Source: Tuberibacillus sp. Marseille-P3662 (GTDB lineage: Bacteria; Bacillota; Bacilli; Bacillales; Sporolactobacillaceae). Taken from it: DNA of 64,000 bases. The notes under the pieces are model-generated. The model was not told the origin of the DNA and searched no databases. It was given only the letters and a program-made list of their open reading frames with translations. Shown piece after piece: positions 50,429 through 60,029 of this stretch (positions within the stretch are counted from its first letter, which is position 1; each line of letters opens with the position of its first letter). Location of the stretch: the NCBI RefSeq assembly GCF_900178005.1, contig NZ_FXBS01000003.1:324166-388165 (forward strand). The letters run 5' to 3'. The translations under genes and the position numbers were made by a program.

Positions 50429-51694
50429 GTGGCTGATATTAAAGTACCTGAATTAGCAGAATCCATCACTGAAGGAACGATTGCGGAATGGTTAAAAAAC
50501 GTTGGTGATCAAGTCACTAAAGGCGAAGATGTTGTTGAACTTGAAACAGATAAGGTCAATGTTCAAATTAGCGCAGAAGATGAAGGCGTATTACAGGAGA
50601 TTAAACGTCAAGAAGGCGATACAGTCGAAGTTGGTGAAATCATTGCTGTTTTAGGCTCAGGTAGCGGTGCAGCGGCTAATACTGATAACGATTCGGCTGC
50701 TACCGAGCAAGGTAGTCAAAAGCAGGATGACTCCGGCTCAGCAGCTGATGAAAGTCCTCAACCGGCTGCGTCTGAAAGTAATGATGACAGCGGGCGTACT
50801 GTTGCGTCACCGGCAGCTAGAAAGATGGCACGGGAACAAGGGATTGACTTAAGCGCCGTGCAAAGTAAAGATCCGCTCGGCCGAGTTCGTCCTGAAGATG
50901 TTAAGGCACACTCGGAACAACCCAAACAATCATCTAGTCAGACAGCAAGTGGATCCCAAAGCCAAAAGCAACCAGCTGAACAATCAGACAGCAAACCGGT
51001 TGAGCGGGTGAAAATGTCACGCAGGCGCCAAACCATCGCTAATCGCTTGGTTGCAGCCCAGCATAATGCAGCCATGTTAACAACATTTAATGAAGTTGAT
51101 ATGACTAACATTATGGAATTGCGTAAACGCCGGAAAGATACTTTTCTTGAAAAGCATGATGTGAAACTTGGATTTATGTCCTTCTTTACCAAAGCTGTTG
51201 TCGGTGCGTTGAAGGCATTTCCAAACCTAAATGCTGAAATTCAAGGTGACGAATTGTTGCTTAAAAAATACTACGACATCGGCATTGCCGTATCAGCCAA
51301 GGAAGGTCTTGTGGTTCCTGTTGTTCGCGATGCGGATAAACGCGACTTTGCTGGTATTGAGAAGGAAATTGGTGATTTAGGTACCAAGGCTCGGGACAAC
51401 AAGTTAACATTGAAAGAGTTGCAAGGCGGTTCATTCACAATCACAAACGGTGGGGTGTTTGGCTCGCTATGGTCGACGCCGATTTTGAATGCACCACAAG
51501 TAGGTATTTTAGGCATGCATACCATCAAAACGCGTCCGGTTGCTATCGATAATGAGCGAATGGAAAATCGCCCGATGATGTATATTGCCTTGTCCTACGA
51601 TCACCGCATAGTTGATGGTTCAGAAGCGGTTAGTTTCTTAGCTAAGGTGAAAGAACTGGTTGAAGATCCGGAAACATTGTTATTAGAAGGTTAA
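50429..51694 (+). CDS. odhB: Dihydrolipoamide succinyltransferase E2 (OdhB)
   Basis: 421 residues from GTG 50429 behind GGAGGTAGCGGTC. Lipoyl domain at 1-80 with lipoyl-lysine K42 in [16 protein letters not shown]; a 45-residue Ser/Gln/Asp linker; E1/E3-binding domain [19 protein letters not shown] at about 126-160; a second Gln/Ser linker; and the catalytic domain from about 190 to the end with the HxxxDG motif in [13 protein letters not shown]. Forms the core of the 2-oxoglutarate dehydrogenase complex and is cotranscribed with odhA (35 bases apart). Confidence 0.97.
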   Translation: MADIKVPELAESITEGTIAEWLKNVGDQVTKGEDVVELETDKVNVQISAEDEGVLQEIKRQEGDTVEVGEIIAVLGSGSGAAANTDNDSAATEQGSQKQDDSGSAADESPQPAASESNDDSGRTVASPAARKMAREQGIDLSAVQSKDPLGRVRPEDVKAHSEQPKQSSSQTASGSQSQKQPAEQSDSKPVERVKMSRRRQTIANRLVAAQHNAAMLTTFNEVDMTNIMELRKRRKDTFLEKHDVKLGFMSFFTKAVVGALKAFPNLNAEIQGDELLLKKYYDIGIAVSAKEGLVVPVVRDADKRDFAGIEKEIGDLGTKARDNKLTLKELQGGSFTITNGGVFGSLWSTPILNAPQVGILGMHTIKTRPVAIDNERMENRPMMYIALSYDHRIVDGSEAVSFLAKVKELVEDPETLLLEG

Positions 51695-51701
51695 TTACCA
51701 T

Positions 51702-51734
51702 AAGAATCCCCCGAGACCTCGGGGGATTCTTTAT
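51702..51734 (+). terminator. Terminator of odhAB
   Basis: AAGAATCCCCCGAG pairs with CTCGGGGGATTCTT, then TATAAGG. A second smaller hairpin (TATAAGGT/ACCTTATA) follows at 51733-51754. Confidence 0.88.
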
Positions 51735-51768
51735 AAGGTGTTTGATACCTTATAATGTGGATGTTTTA

Positions 51769-51808
51769 CCCCCCCCCTTTACATTAACGCAACGTTAACG
51801 TTTATAGT
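51769..51808 (+). promoter_or_regulatory. MerR-type promoter with 19-base spacer and poly-C tract
   Basis: TTTACA (51778-51783) and TATAGT (51803-51808) are 19 bases apart. The spacer holds the exact inverted repeat TTAACG-CAA-CGTTAA (51784-51798). Long spacers with a central dyad are the mark of MerR-activated promoters. Nine C residues (51769-51777) directly touch the -35 box. Confidence 0.8.
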
Positions 51809-51834
51809 TAAGGCGAAAGGGGAGTTGAGAGCTC

Positions 51835-52872
51835 GTGCAAATTAAAGAAGCTGCCAAGCATTTAGATACAACACCTAGAACAATTCGCTATTATGAGCAG
51901 CAGGGACTCGTACTGCCGGAGAAAAAGGCAGATAATCAATACCGGGAATTTACCGATCATGACCTCTGGCGGTTACAGACCATTTTGGCGTTACGACAGT
52001 TTGGAATACCTGTTAAGACAATCAAACACTTATTGAATCATGAAAATGAGGATATAGGAAGATATCTGGATATCCAACGGTCTATATTATATGAAGAATG
52101 GTTAGAAATGAAGGATATGCTTGCGACTCTGGATGATGTGATTCAGCGTCAATCAAACGTTTGTTTAAATCCTGAGGACTTATCGGTACTGGCCCGGCAC
52201 TTGAAATCACTAAAGGATAAACGCAAAGATTGGAATGACCGGTGGGATTTTGACAGTCAAGCAGGTAGCTATGATCAGAGCATTAAAACGACGGGCTATC
52301 GCTTCAATATTCATCAAGATTATCAGCAAGCCTTAAGAATGACCACTGATTGGCTCTGCCCCCAAGCGGGAGATGTGTTGCTTGACATTGGTATCGGTAC
52401 GGGTAATTTAGCTGATCATTGGAAAGATCAAGCGACAACCATCATTGGTATTGATCAATCTGAGGAAATGTTGAAGGTTTGTGCCGAAAAACATCCAGCG
52501 TTCGATTTACGGAAAGGGCACTTTCTCGCTTTGCCGTTAATGGATCATACTGTTAATGCGATTGGAACGAGTTATGCGCTTCATCATTTACCTGATGATG
52601 ATAAGCTTTTAGCATTAGAGGAAATGGATCGTGTATTAAAGCAGGGTGGACGTCTATGCATCGCCGATCTTATGTTCATTGATCAAAAAAATCGCAGGCA
52701 AGTGATCCATGACTATGAACAAGCCGGCGATGTTGATGCTATTGACGCCATCAATGATGAATACTTTGCGAACCGCTTCCAGCTTGTTGATTTCCTGCAG
52801 ACGCTAGATTACGACGTGAAAACGAGACAAATTAATCACATGCTTCATATTGTGTATGCTAAGAAATCCTAA
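51835..52872 (+). CDS. MerR-family regulator fused to a SAM-dependent methyltransferase
   Basis: 345 residues. Residues 1-70 are a MerR helix-turn-helix (IKEAAKHLDTTPRTIRYYEQ, DLWRLQTILALRQFGIPVKT), 75-130 a dimerising helix, and from about 145 a class I methyltransferase of YrrT type: DFDSQAGSYDQSIKTTGYRF, motif I DVLLDIGIGTGNLADHW, acidic loop IIGIDQSEEMLKVC and SYALHHLPDDDKLLALEEM. A sensor and enzyme in one chain: SAM or a methylated product could be the signal. GTG 51835 has a weak binding site (GGGGAG 14 bases ahead). No target gene follows on the same strand, so it may act on its own promoter. Confidence 0.9.
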   Translation: MQIKEAAKHLDTTPRTIRYYEQQGLVLPEKKADNQYREFTDHDLWRLQTILALRQFGIPVKTIKHLLNHENEDIGRYLDIQRSILYEEWLEMKDMLATLDDVIQRQSNVCLNPEDLSVLARHLKSLKDKRKDWNDRWDFDSQAGSYDQSIKTTGYRFNIHQDYQQALRMTTDWLCPQAGDVLLDIGIGTGNLADHWKDQATTIIGIDQSEEMLKVCAEKHPAFDLRKGHFLALPLMDHTVNAIGTSYALHHLPDDDKLLALEEMDRVLKQGGRLCIADLMFIDQKNRRQVIHDYEQAGDVDAIDAINDEYFANRFQLVDFLQTLDYDVKTRQINHMLHIVYAKKS

Positions 52873-53159
52873 CGGCTACTCATATGTTTAGCTAGATTGC
52901 GGCGTCCCTTTCTCAAGTGAATGTGCCGACACATTCTTAAAAATGGGCGTATGCCCATATGGATACTTCCAATAAGAAACAGCCATGCTGCAATGTCTTC
53001 CCATTTACTTATGAGAAAACAAATACTTCCAACCGTGAACGTGATGGCTAGTAAGACCTCATTGAAAATGGTTAGAACTTCGTATCTGTGATGAACGATC
53101 AATTGATGTTCACCGACGTTGACAGTTAAGTCCGGATCATTTCGTTTATTGGATGACAT
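52869..53159 (-). CDS. YrhK-like membrane protein, 96 aa
   Basis: Start at ATG 53159, four bases after GGAAGG. Core pattern VGEHQLIVHHRYEVLTIFNE, VLLAITFTVGSICFLISKWE, DIAAWLFLIGSIHMGIRPFL and RMCRHIHLRKGRRN matches YrhK. Two membrane helices with a basic tail. Function unknown. Its stop overlaps the stop of the convergent MerR fusion gene by 4 bases, so no terminator space exists there. Confidence 0.82.
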   Translation of the reverse strand: MSSNKRNDPDLTVNVGEHQLIVHHRYEVLTIFNEVLLAITFTVGSICFLISKWEDIAAWLFLIGSIHMGIRPFLRMCRHIHLRKGRRNLAKHMSSR

Positions 53160-53265
53160 AAAACCTTCCTCTCCGTAAAATGCCATCCTTAGTGTGCGAG
53201 GGACTTGTAGGAGTCATGCATGGTGAGTCATGATAATTCTCAATACATGTCATACTATAGTGTCA

Positions 53266-53290
53266 GAGCGTCCGTGATTTCGGACGCTTT
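53266..53290 (-). terminator. Terminator of the ArsR-type gene
   Basis: AGCGTCCG pairs with CGGACGCT over TGATTT; it overlaps the stop codon of the gene. Confidence 0.65.
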
Positions 53291-53597
53291 AAATATGCAG
53301 GGCATGATTAATCGTGGCTTGTAAAACATTCATGACATGGTCGTCATCAGGGGAATAATAAAAGGAGGCTCCTGATCGTCGAAATTGGACGAGACGCAAG
53401 TTTTTTAAAAACCGCAACTGATGCGAGACAGTAGACTGTGTCAGTTCCAGTTCTGATGCAATTTCATTGACGGAACATTCTCGGTGAAACAATAAATGCA
53501 AAATTTTAATCCGTGTCGGATCAGATAAGGCTTTAAAGGTTTGCGAAACCATGAATAACGTTTCTTGATCTAAGTGTTCATACTGGTTCTCTGTCAT
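53289..53597 (-). CDS. ArsR/SmtB-family metal-responsive repressor (CzrA-like)
   Basis: 102 residues from ATG 53597, six bases after GGGG. The winged helix [60 protein letters not shown] is typical; the C-terminal helix has [19 protein letters not shown], which provides the alpha-5 Asp and His residues used for zinc by CzrA. It probably represses the divergent efflux gene through the palindrome at 53790-53813. Confidence 0.9.
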   Translation of the reverse strand: MTENQYEHLDQETLFMVSQTFKALSDPTRIKILHLLFHRECSVNEIASELELTQSTVSHQLRFLKNLRLVQFRRSGASFYYSPDDDHVMNVLQATINHALHI

Positions 53598-53789
53598 AAG
53601 CATCCCCTTTTGTTCATTGCTTACTATCCATCATATCATTCCTTAATGGGAAACAAACAGATTGAGCATGATATGATGATGAGGAATATAATGAAATAAG
53701 GGAAATGTGCTGCAAAGAAGAAATAACTTTTTAACAAAGCCATAATAATAAAAAGCTGGTTGTCATACTTCGATTTTTTTCATACAATC

Positions 53790-53813
53790 ATATATGAGCA
53801 CATGTTCATATAT
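53790..53813. promoter_or_regulatory. CzrA-type operator before the cation exporter
   Basis: ATATATGA-GCACATGT-TCATATAT is an almost perfect 24-base palindrome of the ArsR/SmtB class, 21 bases before the exporter start. Confidence 0.8.
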
Positions 53814-53834
53814 GATAATTTGGAGTGAGAAAAA

Positions 53835-54776
53835 GTGAGTCACGAACATGGACACGATCATTCTCATAACGCGAACAAAAAAGCACTACTCATTAGTTTT
53901 ATTCTTATTGCTGCATTTATGTTGGTTGAAGTTATCGGTGGGTTTTTGACAAATAGTCTAGCCTTGCTTTCTGATGCTGGTCACATGCTGAGTGACGCCG
54001 TTTCTTTAGCTGTGGGTCTATTAGCCTTTAAATTTGGTGAAAAAAATGCGGACCTAAATAAGACTTACGGTTACAAACGATTTGAAATATTAGCGGCGTT
54101 GTTTAATGGTATTGTTCTCATTTTGATTTCCCTTTATATCATTTATGAAGCTTATCAACGTTTTTTAAACCCGCCTGACGTTGCCAGCACAGGCATGTTA
54201 GTCGTGGCTATTATCGGACTGATTGTTAATATCGCTGTTGCATGGATTTTAATGCAAGGGGAATCCGAAGAAAATTTGAATCTCCGGGCAGCTTTTCTTC
54301 ATGTTATCGGGGATTTGCTGGGGTCCGTCGGTGCGATTATCGCAGCATTATTGATTCTCTTTTTCAACTGGGGAATCGCTGATCCTATTGCGAGTGTGGT
54401 TGTCGCTGTCTTGGTATTGGTAAGCGGTTGGCGCGTGACGCGTGATGCTTGTCATGTTCTAATGGAAGGCACGCCGGAAAATGTTGATATCGATGCCATC
54501 ATCAACTGTGTCCAGTCGATTAGTGGTATTTCCAAAATTCATGATTTGCACGTATGGAGTATTACAAGTGGTCAAAATGCTTTATCCTGCCACGCAGTAG
54601 TAAATGAAAATTTGACGATTAGAGATGGGCAAGAAATCCTTCGTGATGTTGAGCATCAATTGCAGCATCAGGGCATTGGCCATGTCACCATTCAATTAGA
54701 GGACGGTAGTCATCCGCACAAGGATTCCTTGACTTGTGAGGATAGCGATCAAGGCCACCATGAGCATGATCATTGA
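53835..54776 (+). CDS. Cation diffusion facilitator (CzcD-like zinc/cadmium exporter)
   Basis: 313 residues. His-rich N-terminus (HEHGHDHSHNANKK), six helices with metal sites in helix 2 (LALLSDAGHMLSDAVSLAVG) and helix 5 (FLHVIGDLLGSVGAIIA), then a cytoplasmic dimer domain with ISGISKIHDLHVWSITSGQN and a His-rich end. Exports Zn/Cd/Co against protons. GTG 53835 follows TTTGGAGTGAGAAAAA. Controlled by the operator directly upstream and the divergent CzrA-like repressor. Confidence 0.95.
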   Translation: MSHEHGHDHSHNANKKALLISFILIAAFMLVEVIGGFLTNSLALLSDAGHMLSDAVSLAVGLLAFKFGEKNADLNKTYGYKRFEILAALFNGIVLILISLYIIYEAYQRFLNPPDVASTGMLVVAIIGLIVNIAVAWILMQGESEENLNLRAAFLHVIGDLLGSVGAIIAALLILFFNWGIADPIASVVVAVLVLVSGWRVTRDACHVLMEGTPENVDIDAIINCVQSISGISKIHDLHVWSITSGQNALSCHAVVNENLTIRDGQEILRDVEHQLQHQGIGHVTIQLEDGSHPHKDSLTCEDSDQGHHEHDH

Positions 54777-54812
54777 AAACCACCAGGCTAATGGGCTTGG
54801 TGGTTTTCTTTA
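54773..54812 (+). terminator. Terminator of the exporter gene
   Basis: GAAAACCACCA pairs with TGGTGGTTTTC, then TTTAA; imperfect in the middle. Confidence 0.8.
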
Positions 54813-54906
54813 AAGAATGGTCACATAATAAGTGGTTATACTGACAGTTTATTTGGTATGCTGTTAATATAGAGACAGTATTATAGTAATAAGAGAGGGC
54901 TAATAT

Positions 54907-55761
54907 ATGCGTGATTATGATTCCATTTCTGATTTGTCCTTTGTCCAAATGTGGTCACCGGTTATGATTGGGATTTTACTCTTTATAGGCGCTATATATA
55001 TATGGAGTGTCCATTCCTATGAAAAACGGCATACAGTGAAACTGGAAAAAAAAGGGATGAAATTATTCTTTTTTCTAGCGGGTTTGCTCGCATTTTACAT
55101 AGCTGAGGGTAGCCCGGTTAAGGCGATTGGTCACCATTTCTTTTTCAGTGTTCATATGTTTTCGATGTCCGTCATTTATTTTGTTTTTCCACCGTTATTG
55201 CTTGCGGGCTTATATGAATGGATGGTCATCCCAGTCATTAGAGTTACGCCTGTTAAGTTTGTGTTAAAAATATTATTGAAACCGTTATTAGCTGTTTCCC
55301 TGTTTAATTTGTTCTTATCGTTTTATCATATCCCGATATTTTTTGATGCTATTATGAGCGACATGACCTATATGATTTTAGCGAATATCTTTTTAATCTT
55401 TCTTGCTTTCATCATGTGGTGGGTGATTATACCACCGACCGATGAACTGGGAACAATCGATAATCCTAAGAAGTTGATTTATGTCTTCTTTGCTAGTGTT
55501 TTATTAACACCGGCATGTGCTATGATCACATTTGCCCCAGGCATGCTCTATGAAAGTGTGGCTACGGAGCCGGTTATTTGGATCATGTCACGTTTGGAAG
55601 ACCAACATACTGGCGGTGTCGTCATGAAGGTCATGCAAGAAATTGTGTTTATTGCAACTTTCGGTTATATCTTCTTTAAATGGTTCAGACAAGAACGAGA
55701 AACAAATAAGAGCAATGATTTAAATCCAAGTACAGACGCGCTTCGTCCACAATTGAAATAA
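54907..55761 (+). CDS. ctaG: Cytochrome c oxidase assembly factor CtaG (caa3 type)
   Basis: 284 residues, seven helices. Family motifs: FYIAEGSPVKAIGHHFFFSV, HMFSMSVIYFVFPPLLLAGL, SFYHIPIFFDAIMSDMTYMI and ADQ-like EDQHTGGVVMKVMQEIVF. CtaG of the caa3_CtaG family inserts copper into caa3 oxidase in Bacillus. The other cta genes are not nearby, so it stands alone. ATG 54907 follows GAGAGGGCTAAT. Confidence 0.92.
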   Translation: MRDYDSISDLSFVQMWSPVMIGILLFIGAIYIWSVHSYEKRHTVKLEKKGMKLFFFLAGLLAFYIAEGSPVKAIGHHFFFSVHMFSMSVIYFVFPPLLLAGLYEWMVIPVIRVTPVKFVLKILLKPLLAVSLFNLFLSFYHIPIFFDAIMSDMTYMILANIFLIFLAFIMWWVIIPPTDELGTIDNPKKLIYVFFASVLLTPACAMITFAPGMLYESVATEPVIWIMSRLEDQHTGGVVMKVMQEIVFIATFGYIFFKWFRQERETNKSNDLNPSTDALRPQLK

Positions 55762-55771
55762 TCATAAAATA

Positions 55772-55796
55772 CCCCGCCTTGAAATAAGGCGGGGTC
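55772..55796 (+). terminator. Stem-loop after ctaG
   Basis: CCCCGCCTT pairs with AAGGCGGGG over GAAAT. The T run is missing, so termination may be weak. Confidence 0.6.
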
Positions 55797-55899
55797 AAAC
55801 TTTGGGGGAGTTTTATGTTCAATGCAAGGATCCAATGCATCTCATTAACATTGTAACCGGGTTTTGACGTTTTTATACTTTACAAGTCAAATTTCATCC

Positions 55900-56132
55900 T
55901 TGAAAGTCAAAAAAGGTCAGAGTATAATATGGGTTAGATGGTTATTGGTTAACCATCTACGAAACGGGTCACGTTGCATATACCTAATATGCTTGTTATA
56001 ATATAATTAAAAGGTCAAAGAAAGTCAGTAATGATCTTGCTCATAACTCTGATTCCTTGATTCAAGCATAGTACTTGAAAGGGTATAGGAATGAGAGTTA
56101 AAATATAAATCAAAAGGTCAAAGAAAGTCAAA
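55900..56132 (+). promoter_or_regulatory. clpE control region: three promoters, three CtsR operators
   Basis: P1 TTGAAA (55900) and TATAAT (55923) carries CtsR box 1 (AGTCAAA-AAA-GGTCAGA, 55905-55921). P2 TTGCAT (55974) and TATAAT (55997) is followed by box 2 (GGTCAAA-GAA-AGTCAGT, 56013-56029). P3 TTGAAA (56075) and TAAAAT (56099) is followed by box 3 (GGTCAAA-GAA-AGTCAAA, 56116-56132). A perfect hairpin AGATGGTTA/TAACCATCT lies in between. Confidence 0.85.
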
Positions 56133-56182
56133 GTCTAAAATTAATGGTGAAATCAAAACTATTTAAAGGAGGCCTGAGGTTC

Positions 56183-58351
56183 ATGGCAATACAATGTGAT
56201 AATTGTCAACAGAACCCTGCCGTAGTTGATTTAACGATTCAAATGAATCAGCAACAACAAAACCTAAGTCTATGTGAGACATGTTATAAACAACTAAGAC
56301 AACAAAGCAAATTTCCGGCAGGCATGGGTGGTCATTTTTCATCCATCGATGATCTCTTGAAACAGATGATGCAACAGAATGCCGGTATGAACGGCGGACA
56401 GCAAGGTACGAAACAAGCCCAAAGCCAGTCTGGTCAAGGCGGCGGAGGTTTATTGGATGAGTTAGGTAAAAACTTAACCGATGCTGCTAAAGCAGGGTTA
56501 GTTGATCCAGTGATCGGACGCGATCAAGAAGTCGAACGTGTCATCGAAACACTCAATCGCCGTAACAAAAACAATCCGGCCTTAATTGGTGAACCAGGTG
56601 TTGGTAAAACAGCAATTGCTGAAGGACTAGCCTTGCGCATAGCTGATGGCAACGTTCCAAATAAATTGAAGAATAAGAGCATCTATCTACTAGATGTGAA
56701 TTCTCTCGTTGCCGGAACGGGTGTCCGTGGTCAATTCGAAGAGCGGATGAAGCAATTGGTTAGTGAATTGCAAGAGCGTAAAAACGCGATTGTTTTCATT
56801 GATGAGATTCACCAAATCGTTGGTGCAGGGTCAGCGGAAGGTTCATCCGATGCAGGTAATATTTTGAAACCAGCACTTGCACGCGGCGACATTCAGGTTA
56901 TTGGCGCCACAACGCTTAATGAGTATCGAAAAATCGAAAAAGATGCTGCACTTGAACGTCGTTTTCAACCCGTCATGGTCAATGAACCAACGGTTGATCA
57001 AGCTGTGGAAATCCTTAAAGGACTTCAAGAAAACTATGAAAAATACCATGATGTCAAGTATGATGACGATGTACTGCGAGCCTGCGTCACCTTGTCTAAC
57101 CGCTATATTCAAGACCGGTTTTTACCGGATAAAGCCATCGATCTTATGGATGAAGCGGGCTCGAAGATCAACCTTCTTAATGCATCTGAAGCGACGGATG
57201 ATGTAGAGGCTCGTCTTGAACAAATTGCTGCGGAAAAAGAACAGGCAACGCAAAATGAAGAATATGAAAGAGCGGCTAAACTTCGTGATGAAGAATTGCA
57301 ACTTCAAGAACAGTTGAAGGATAGCAAAGGCGAACATGAAAACAATCATCAAAAAGCCGCTGTGGACATCGAAACCGTCCAGAAGATTGTGGAAGGAAAA
57401 ACCGGTATCCCAGTCCGGAAATTGCAGCGCGATGAACAAGAGAAGATGAAGAACTTGGCTGATCGGATTAATGCCAATGTTATTGGTCAAGATGAAGCGG
57501 TGCAAAAAGTGGCTAAAGCCATTCGCCGTAATCGTTCTGGCTTCCGGAAGAAACACCGTCCAATCGGCTCATTCTTGTTTGTGGGACCAACCGGTGTTGG
57601 TAAAACCGAATTATCCAAAACATTAGCTGAAGAAATGTTTGGTGATCCTGAGGCCATGATTCGCCTTGATATGAGTGAGTACATGGAGAAACATTCTGTC
57701 TCGAAACTGATCGGTTCGCCACCAGGATATGTTGGTCATGATGAAGCTGGTCAATTGACGGAACGTGTTCGCAGGCAGCCATACAGCATTATTCTTTTGG
57801 ATGAAATTGAAAAAGCCCATCCTGATGTTCAACACATGTTCTTGCAAATCATGGAAGATGGCCGATTGACAGACAGCCAAGGTCGTACAGTCAGCTTCAA
57901 AGATACGGTCATTATTATGACAAGTAACGCTGGATCAGCAAGTGTGAAAAAGATTACCGTCGGCTTTGGAAATGCCGAAGAAGAAGAGCCGCAAGCCGAT
58001 GTCATTAACAATCTTAGCGCTTACTTCCGTCCAGAGTTCTTAAACCGTTTTGACGGTATCGTGCAATTCCGTCAACTTTCTCAAGACAATCTTATCAAAA
58101 TTGTTGATTTGATGATGGAAGAGGTCTATGATGCGGCTCATGAACAAGGTGTCAATATTGAATTAACCAACGCCGCAAAAGATAAAATTGCTGAACTCGG
58201 TTATAATCCACAATTTGGTGCTCGTCCATTGCGACGCGTCATCGAAGAAAAAGTCGAAGACGGCATCGCTGACTTAATGTTACAAAAAGGTGATATCACG
58301 AACGTTAAAGTTGATGCCGCTGATGACGACATTGTGGTTACAGAAGCATAA
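56183..58351 (+). CDS. clpE: ATP-dependent Clp protease ATPase subunit ClpE
   Basis: 722 residues from ATG 56183, ten bases after AAAGGAGG; the ATG 56144 has no binding site. N-terminal zinc finger [11 protein letters not shown] and LCETCYKQ (two CxxC), then a Gly/Gln linker, AAA+ domain 1 ([20 protein letters not shown]), a UVR-type coiled coil [18 protein letters not shown], and AAA+ domain 2 ([19 protein letters not shown]). Unfolds damaged proteins for ClpP. Zinc finger plus no N-terminal double Clp domain marks ClpE rather than ClpC. CtsR boxes upstream show heat-shock control. Confidence 0.96.
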   Translation: MAIQCDNCQQNPAVVDLTIQMNQQQQNLSLCETCYKQLRQQSKFPAGMGGHFSSIDDLLKQMMQQNAGMNGGQQGTKQAQSQSGQGGGGLLDELGKNLTDAAKAGLVDPVIGRDQEVERVIETLNRRNKNNPALIGEPGVGKTAIAEGLALRIADGNVPNKLKNKSIYLLDVNSLVAGTGVRGQFEERMKQLVSELQERKNAIVFIDEIHQIVGAGSAEGSSDAGNILKPALARGDIQVIGATTLNEYRKIEKDAALERRFQPVMVNEPTVDQAVEILKGLQENYEKYHDVKYDDDVLRACVTLSNRYIQDRFLPDKAIDLMDEAGSKINLLNASEATDDVEARLEQIAAEKEQATQNEEYERAAKLRDEELQLQEQLKDSKGEHENNHQKAAVDIETVQKIVEGKTGIPVRKLQRDEQEKMKNLADRINANVIGQDEAVQKVAKAIRRNRSGFRKKHRPIGSFLFVGPTGVGKTELSKTLAEEMFGDPEAMIRLDMSEYMEKHSVSKLIGSPPGYVGHDEAGQLTERVRRQPYSIILLDEIEKAHPDVQHMFLQIMEDGRLTDSQGRTVSFKDTVIIMTSNAGSASVKKITVGFGNAEEEEPQADVINNLSAYFRPEFLNRFDGIVQFRQLSQDNLIKIVDLMMEEVYDAAHEQGVNIELTNAAKDKIAELGYNPQFGARPLRRVIEEKVEDGIADLMLQKGDITNVKVDAADDDIVVTEA

Positions 58352-58362
58352 GGATGACACTA

Positions 58363-58399
58363 AAAACCCCGGAGGCATAAGCTTCCGGGGGTTTTTAAT
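58363..58399. terminator. Terminator after clpE
   Basis: AAAAACCCCGGAGGC pairs with GCTTCCGGGGGTTTTT over ATAA. Confidence 0.92.
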
Positions 58400-58428
58400 G
58401 ATGGTTTGGATAACAATTCAACTGCCTA

Positions 58429-59004
58429 TTATAGGTTGTTTAAAATATCTTCAGTTGACCGCACCCGTCCCATTTTCGGAAACATATATGATACGGTGAA
58501 GTCATGTTCTTCTTTGGTCAGAGCATTCATCGCATCGGTAGCAAACACTTGCTGATAGTTCCGCTGGAAAGCTTCACGAGCAGTTGTTTCCACACCAATA
58601 TTTGTCGCAATACCACTTAGGACAATATTTTTGATACCACGTCGCCGTAATTGCAAATCTAGATCAGTTCCGAAAAAGGCGCCCCAATTGCGTTTGGTGA
58701 CAATAAGATCAGTGGATTCAGGTCCAAGTTCAGGGACCATATCGGTCCAATCGTCAGGTCTTTCAGATTGACCTGAAGCGCTGGGTTGATCCGTGATGGG
58801 TTGTAAAGCATCTCCGCCATCATGAAAATCCACATGAACAAGAGTGACAAACCCGCCTTTTTCACGGAAAGCTTCAGCTAGCTTCTTATTATTGTTGACG
58901 ACATCCTGATTGTCATAAGGTTGTCCACCCATACCAACAATGCCTTTTTGTAAATCGATCACTATAAGCGCGGTTTCTTCAAGATTAAGATTTAATGCTT
59001 CCAT
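58429..59004 (-). CDS. Isochorismatase-like hydrolase lacking the usual Cys
   Basis: 191 residues. Family fold: ETALIVIDLQKGIVGMGGQP (catalytic Asp), GFVTLVHVDFHDGGDA, LIVTKRNWGAFFGTDLDLQL (Lys), and GIKNIVLSGIATNIGVETTA. In cysteine hydrolases of this family the last motif reads NxCVE; here it is NIGVE, Gly in place of the nucleophile, as in true isochorismatases EntB/PhzD. So it is not a nicotinamidase-type cysteine enzyme; the substrate is unknown. ATG 59004 is preceded by AGAGGTGTTATGA. Confidence 0.88.
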   Translation of the reverse strand: MEALNLNLEETALIVIDLQKGIVGMGGQPYDNQDVVNNNKKLAEAFREKGGFVTLVHVDFHDGGDALQPITDQPSASGQSERPDDWTDMVPELGPESTDLIVTKRNWGAFFGTDLDLQLRRRGIKNIVLSGIATNIGVETTAREAFQRNYQQVFATDAMNALTKEEHDFTVSYMFPKMGRVRSTEDILNNL

Positions 59005-59170
59005 TCATAACACCTCTAATTTAGCTAATCTTAATAGGATCTTTCCAAATCAATATTAACATACATCATCTTGTGGAAGGGTTTAATAGGCCTTTACTTT
59101 CCATTGAATGGCGGTGGGAGTTTGGATATAATTTAGTTATGTTATGCGGAATTAAATTGGGGGCATCGCT

Positions 59171-59902
59171 ATGAACCAGATTAAGCTCATTGCTTTAGAT
59201 ATGGACGGAACGCTATTAAACGATCAGGAAGAGATAACGGAGAAGAATCGCCAGGCTATTCGTGGAGCTCAAGAACGGGGCATCTATGTTGTTTTAAGCA
59301 CAGGGCGTTCAATCGCTACTTGCCGAGAATATGCCGATGCACTACAATTATCATCTTATCTCGTTACGGTTAATGGTAGCGAAATTTGGGGTGACTCTGG
59401 CGAATTAGTGGAACAACATTCGCTTCCAACTGATTCAATTCTATGGATGCATGAACTGGCAGAACGGTATCTTACAAACTTTTGGTGTGTCACAACAGAC
59501 AAGGTATGGCGCAATGAATTTCCAGATGATGTGTCTCTTCACCAATGGCTCAAATTTGGATTTCAAACAAGTGATGATCAAGCGAGGACGAGCGTTCTCA
59601 GAACATTGGCTAACCGTCATCAGTTTGAAATTAGCAATTCTAATCCGACCAATATTGAAGTTAATGCAAAAGGTGTGAACAAGGCCAATGGATTACAATC
59701 AGTCTGTGATCGACTTAATATAACCATGGATCATGTCCTAGCTATGGGGGATAGTTTAAATGATATCGCGATGATCAATGAAGCAGGATATGGCATTGCT
59801 ATGGGTAATGCCCAGCAGGATGTCAAAGATGCTGCTGATGGCATAACGGGGACGAATAATAATGATGGTGTTGCTCAAGCGATTTACCGATGGGTATTGT
59901 GA
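59171..59902 (+). CDS. HAD-family phosphatase (Cof/YxeH type)
   Basis: 243 residues. Motif I LIALDMDGTLLNDQEEITEK, motif II VVLSTGRS, motif III with Lys in NIEVNAKGVNKANGLQSV and motif IV MGDSLNDIAMINEAGYGIAM. A Cof-like C2B cap lies between motifs II and III. Family members dephosphorylate sugar phosphates, FMN or PLP. ATG 59171 follows GGGGGCATCGCT. Single gene. Confidence 0.9.
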   Translation: MNQIKLIALDMDGTLLNDQEEITEKNRQAIRGAQERGIYVVLSTGRSIATCREYADALQLSSYLVTVNGSEIWGDSGELVEQHSLPTDSILWMHELAERYLTNFWCVTTDKVWRNEFPDDVSLHQWLKFGFQTSDDQARTSVLRTLANRHQFEISNSNPTNIEVNAKGVNKANGLQSVCDRLNITMDHVLAMGDSLNDIAMINEAGYGIAMGNAQQDVKDAADGITGTNNNDGVAQAIYRWVL

Positions 59903-60029
59903 TCGTTAAGAGCATCACGCGGTAAAATGAAGCATACAAAAAGGATCCCTTAGGTGACATTGAGGGATGATTACAGGATTCGACATACGAACAATTGATA
60001 CATTTTAATTTACATCCAAGGTGATACAT

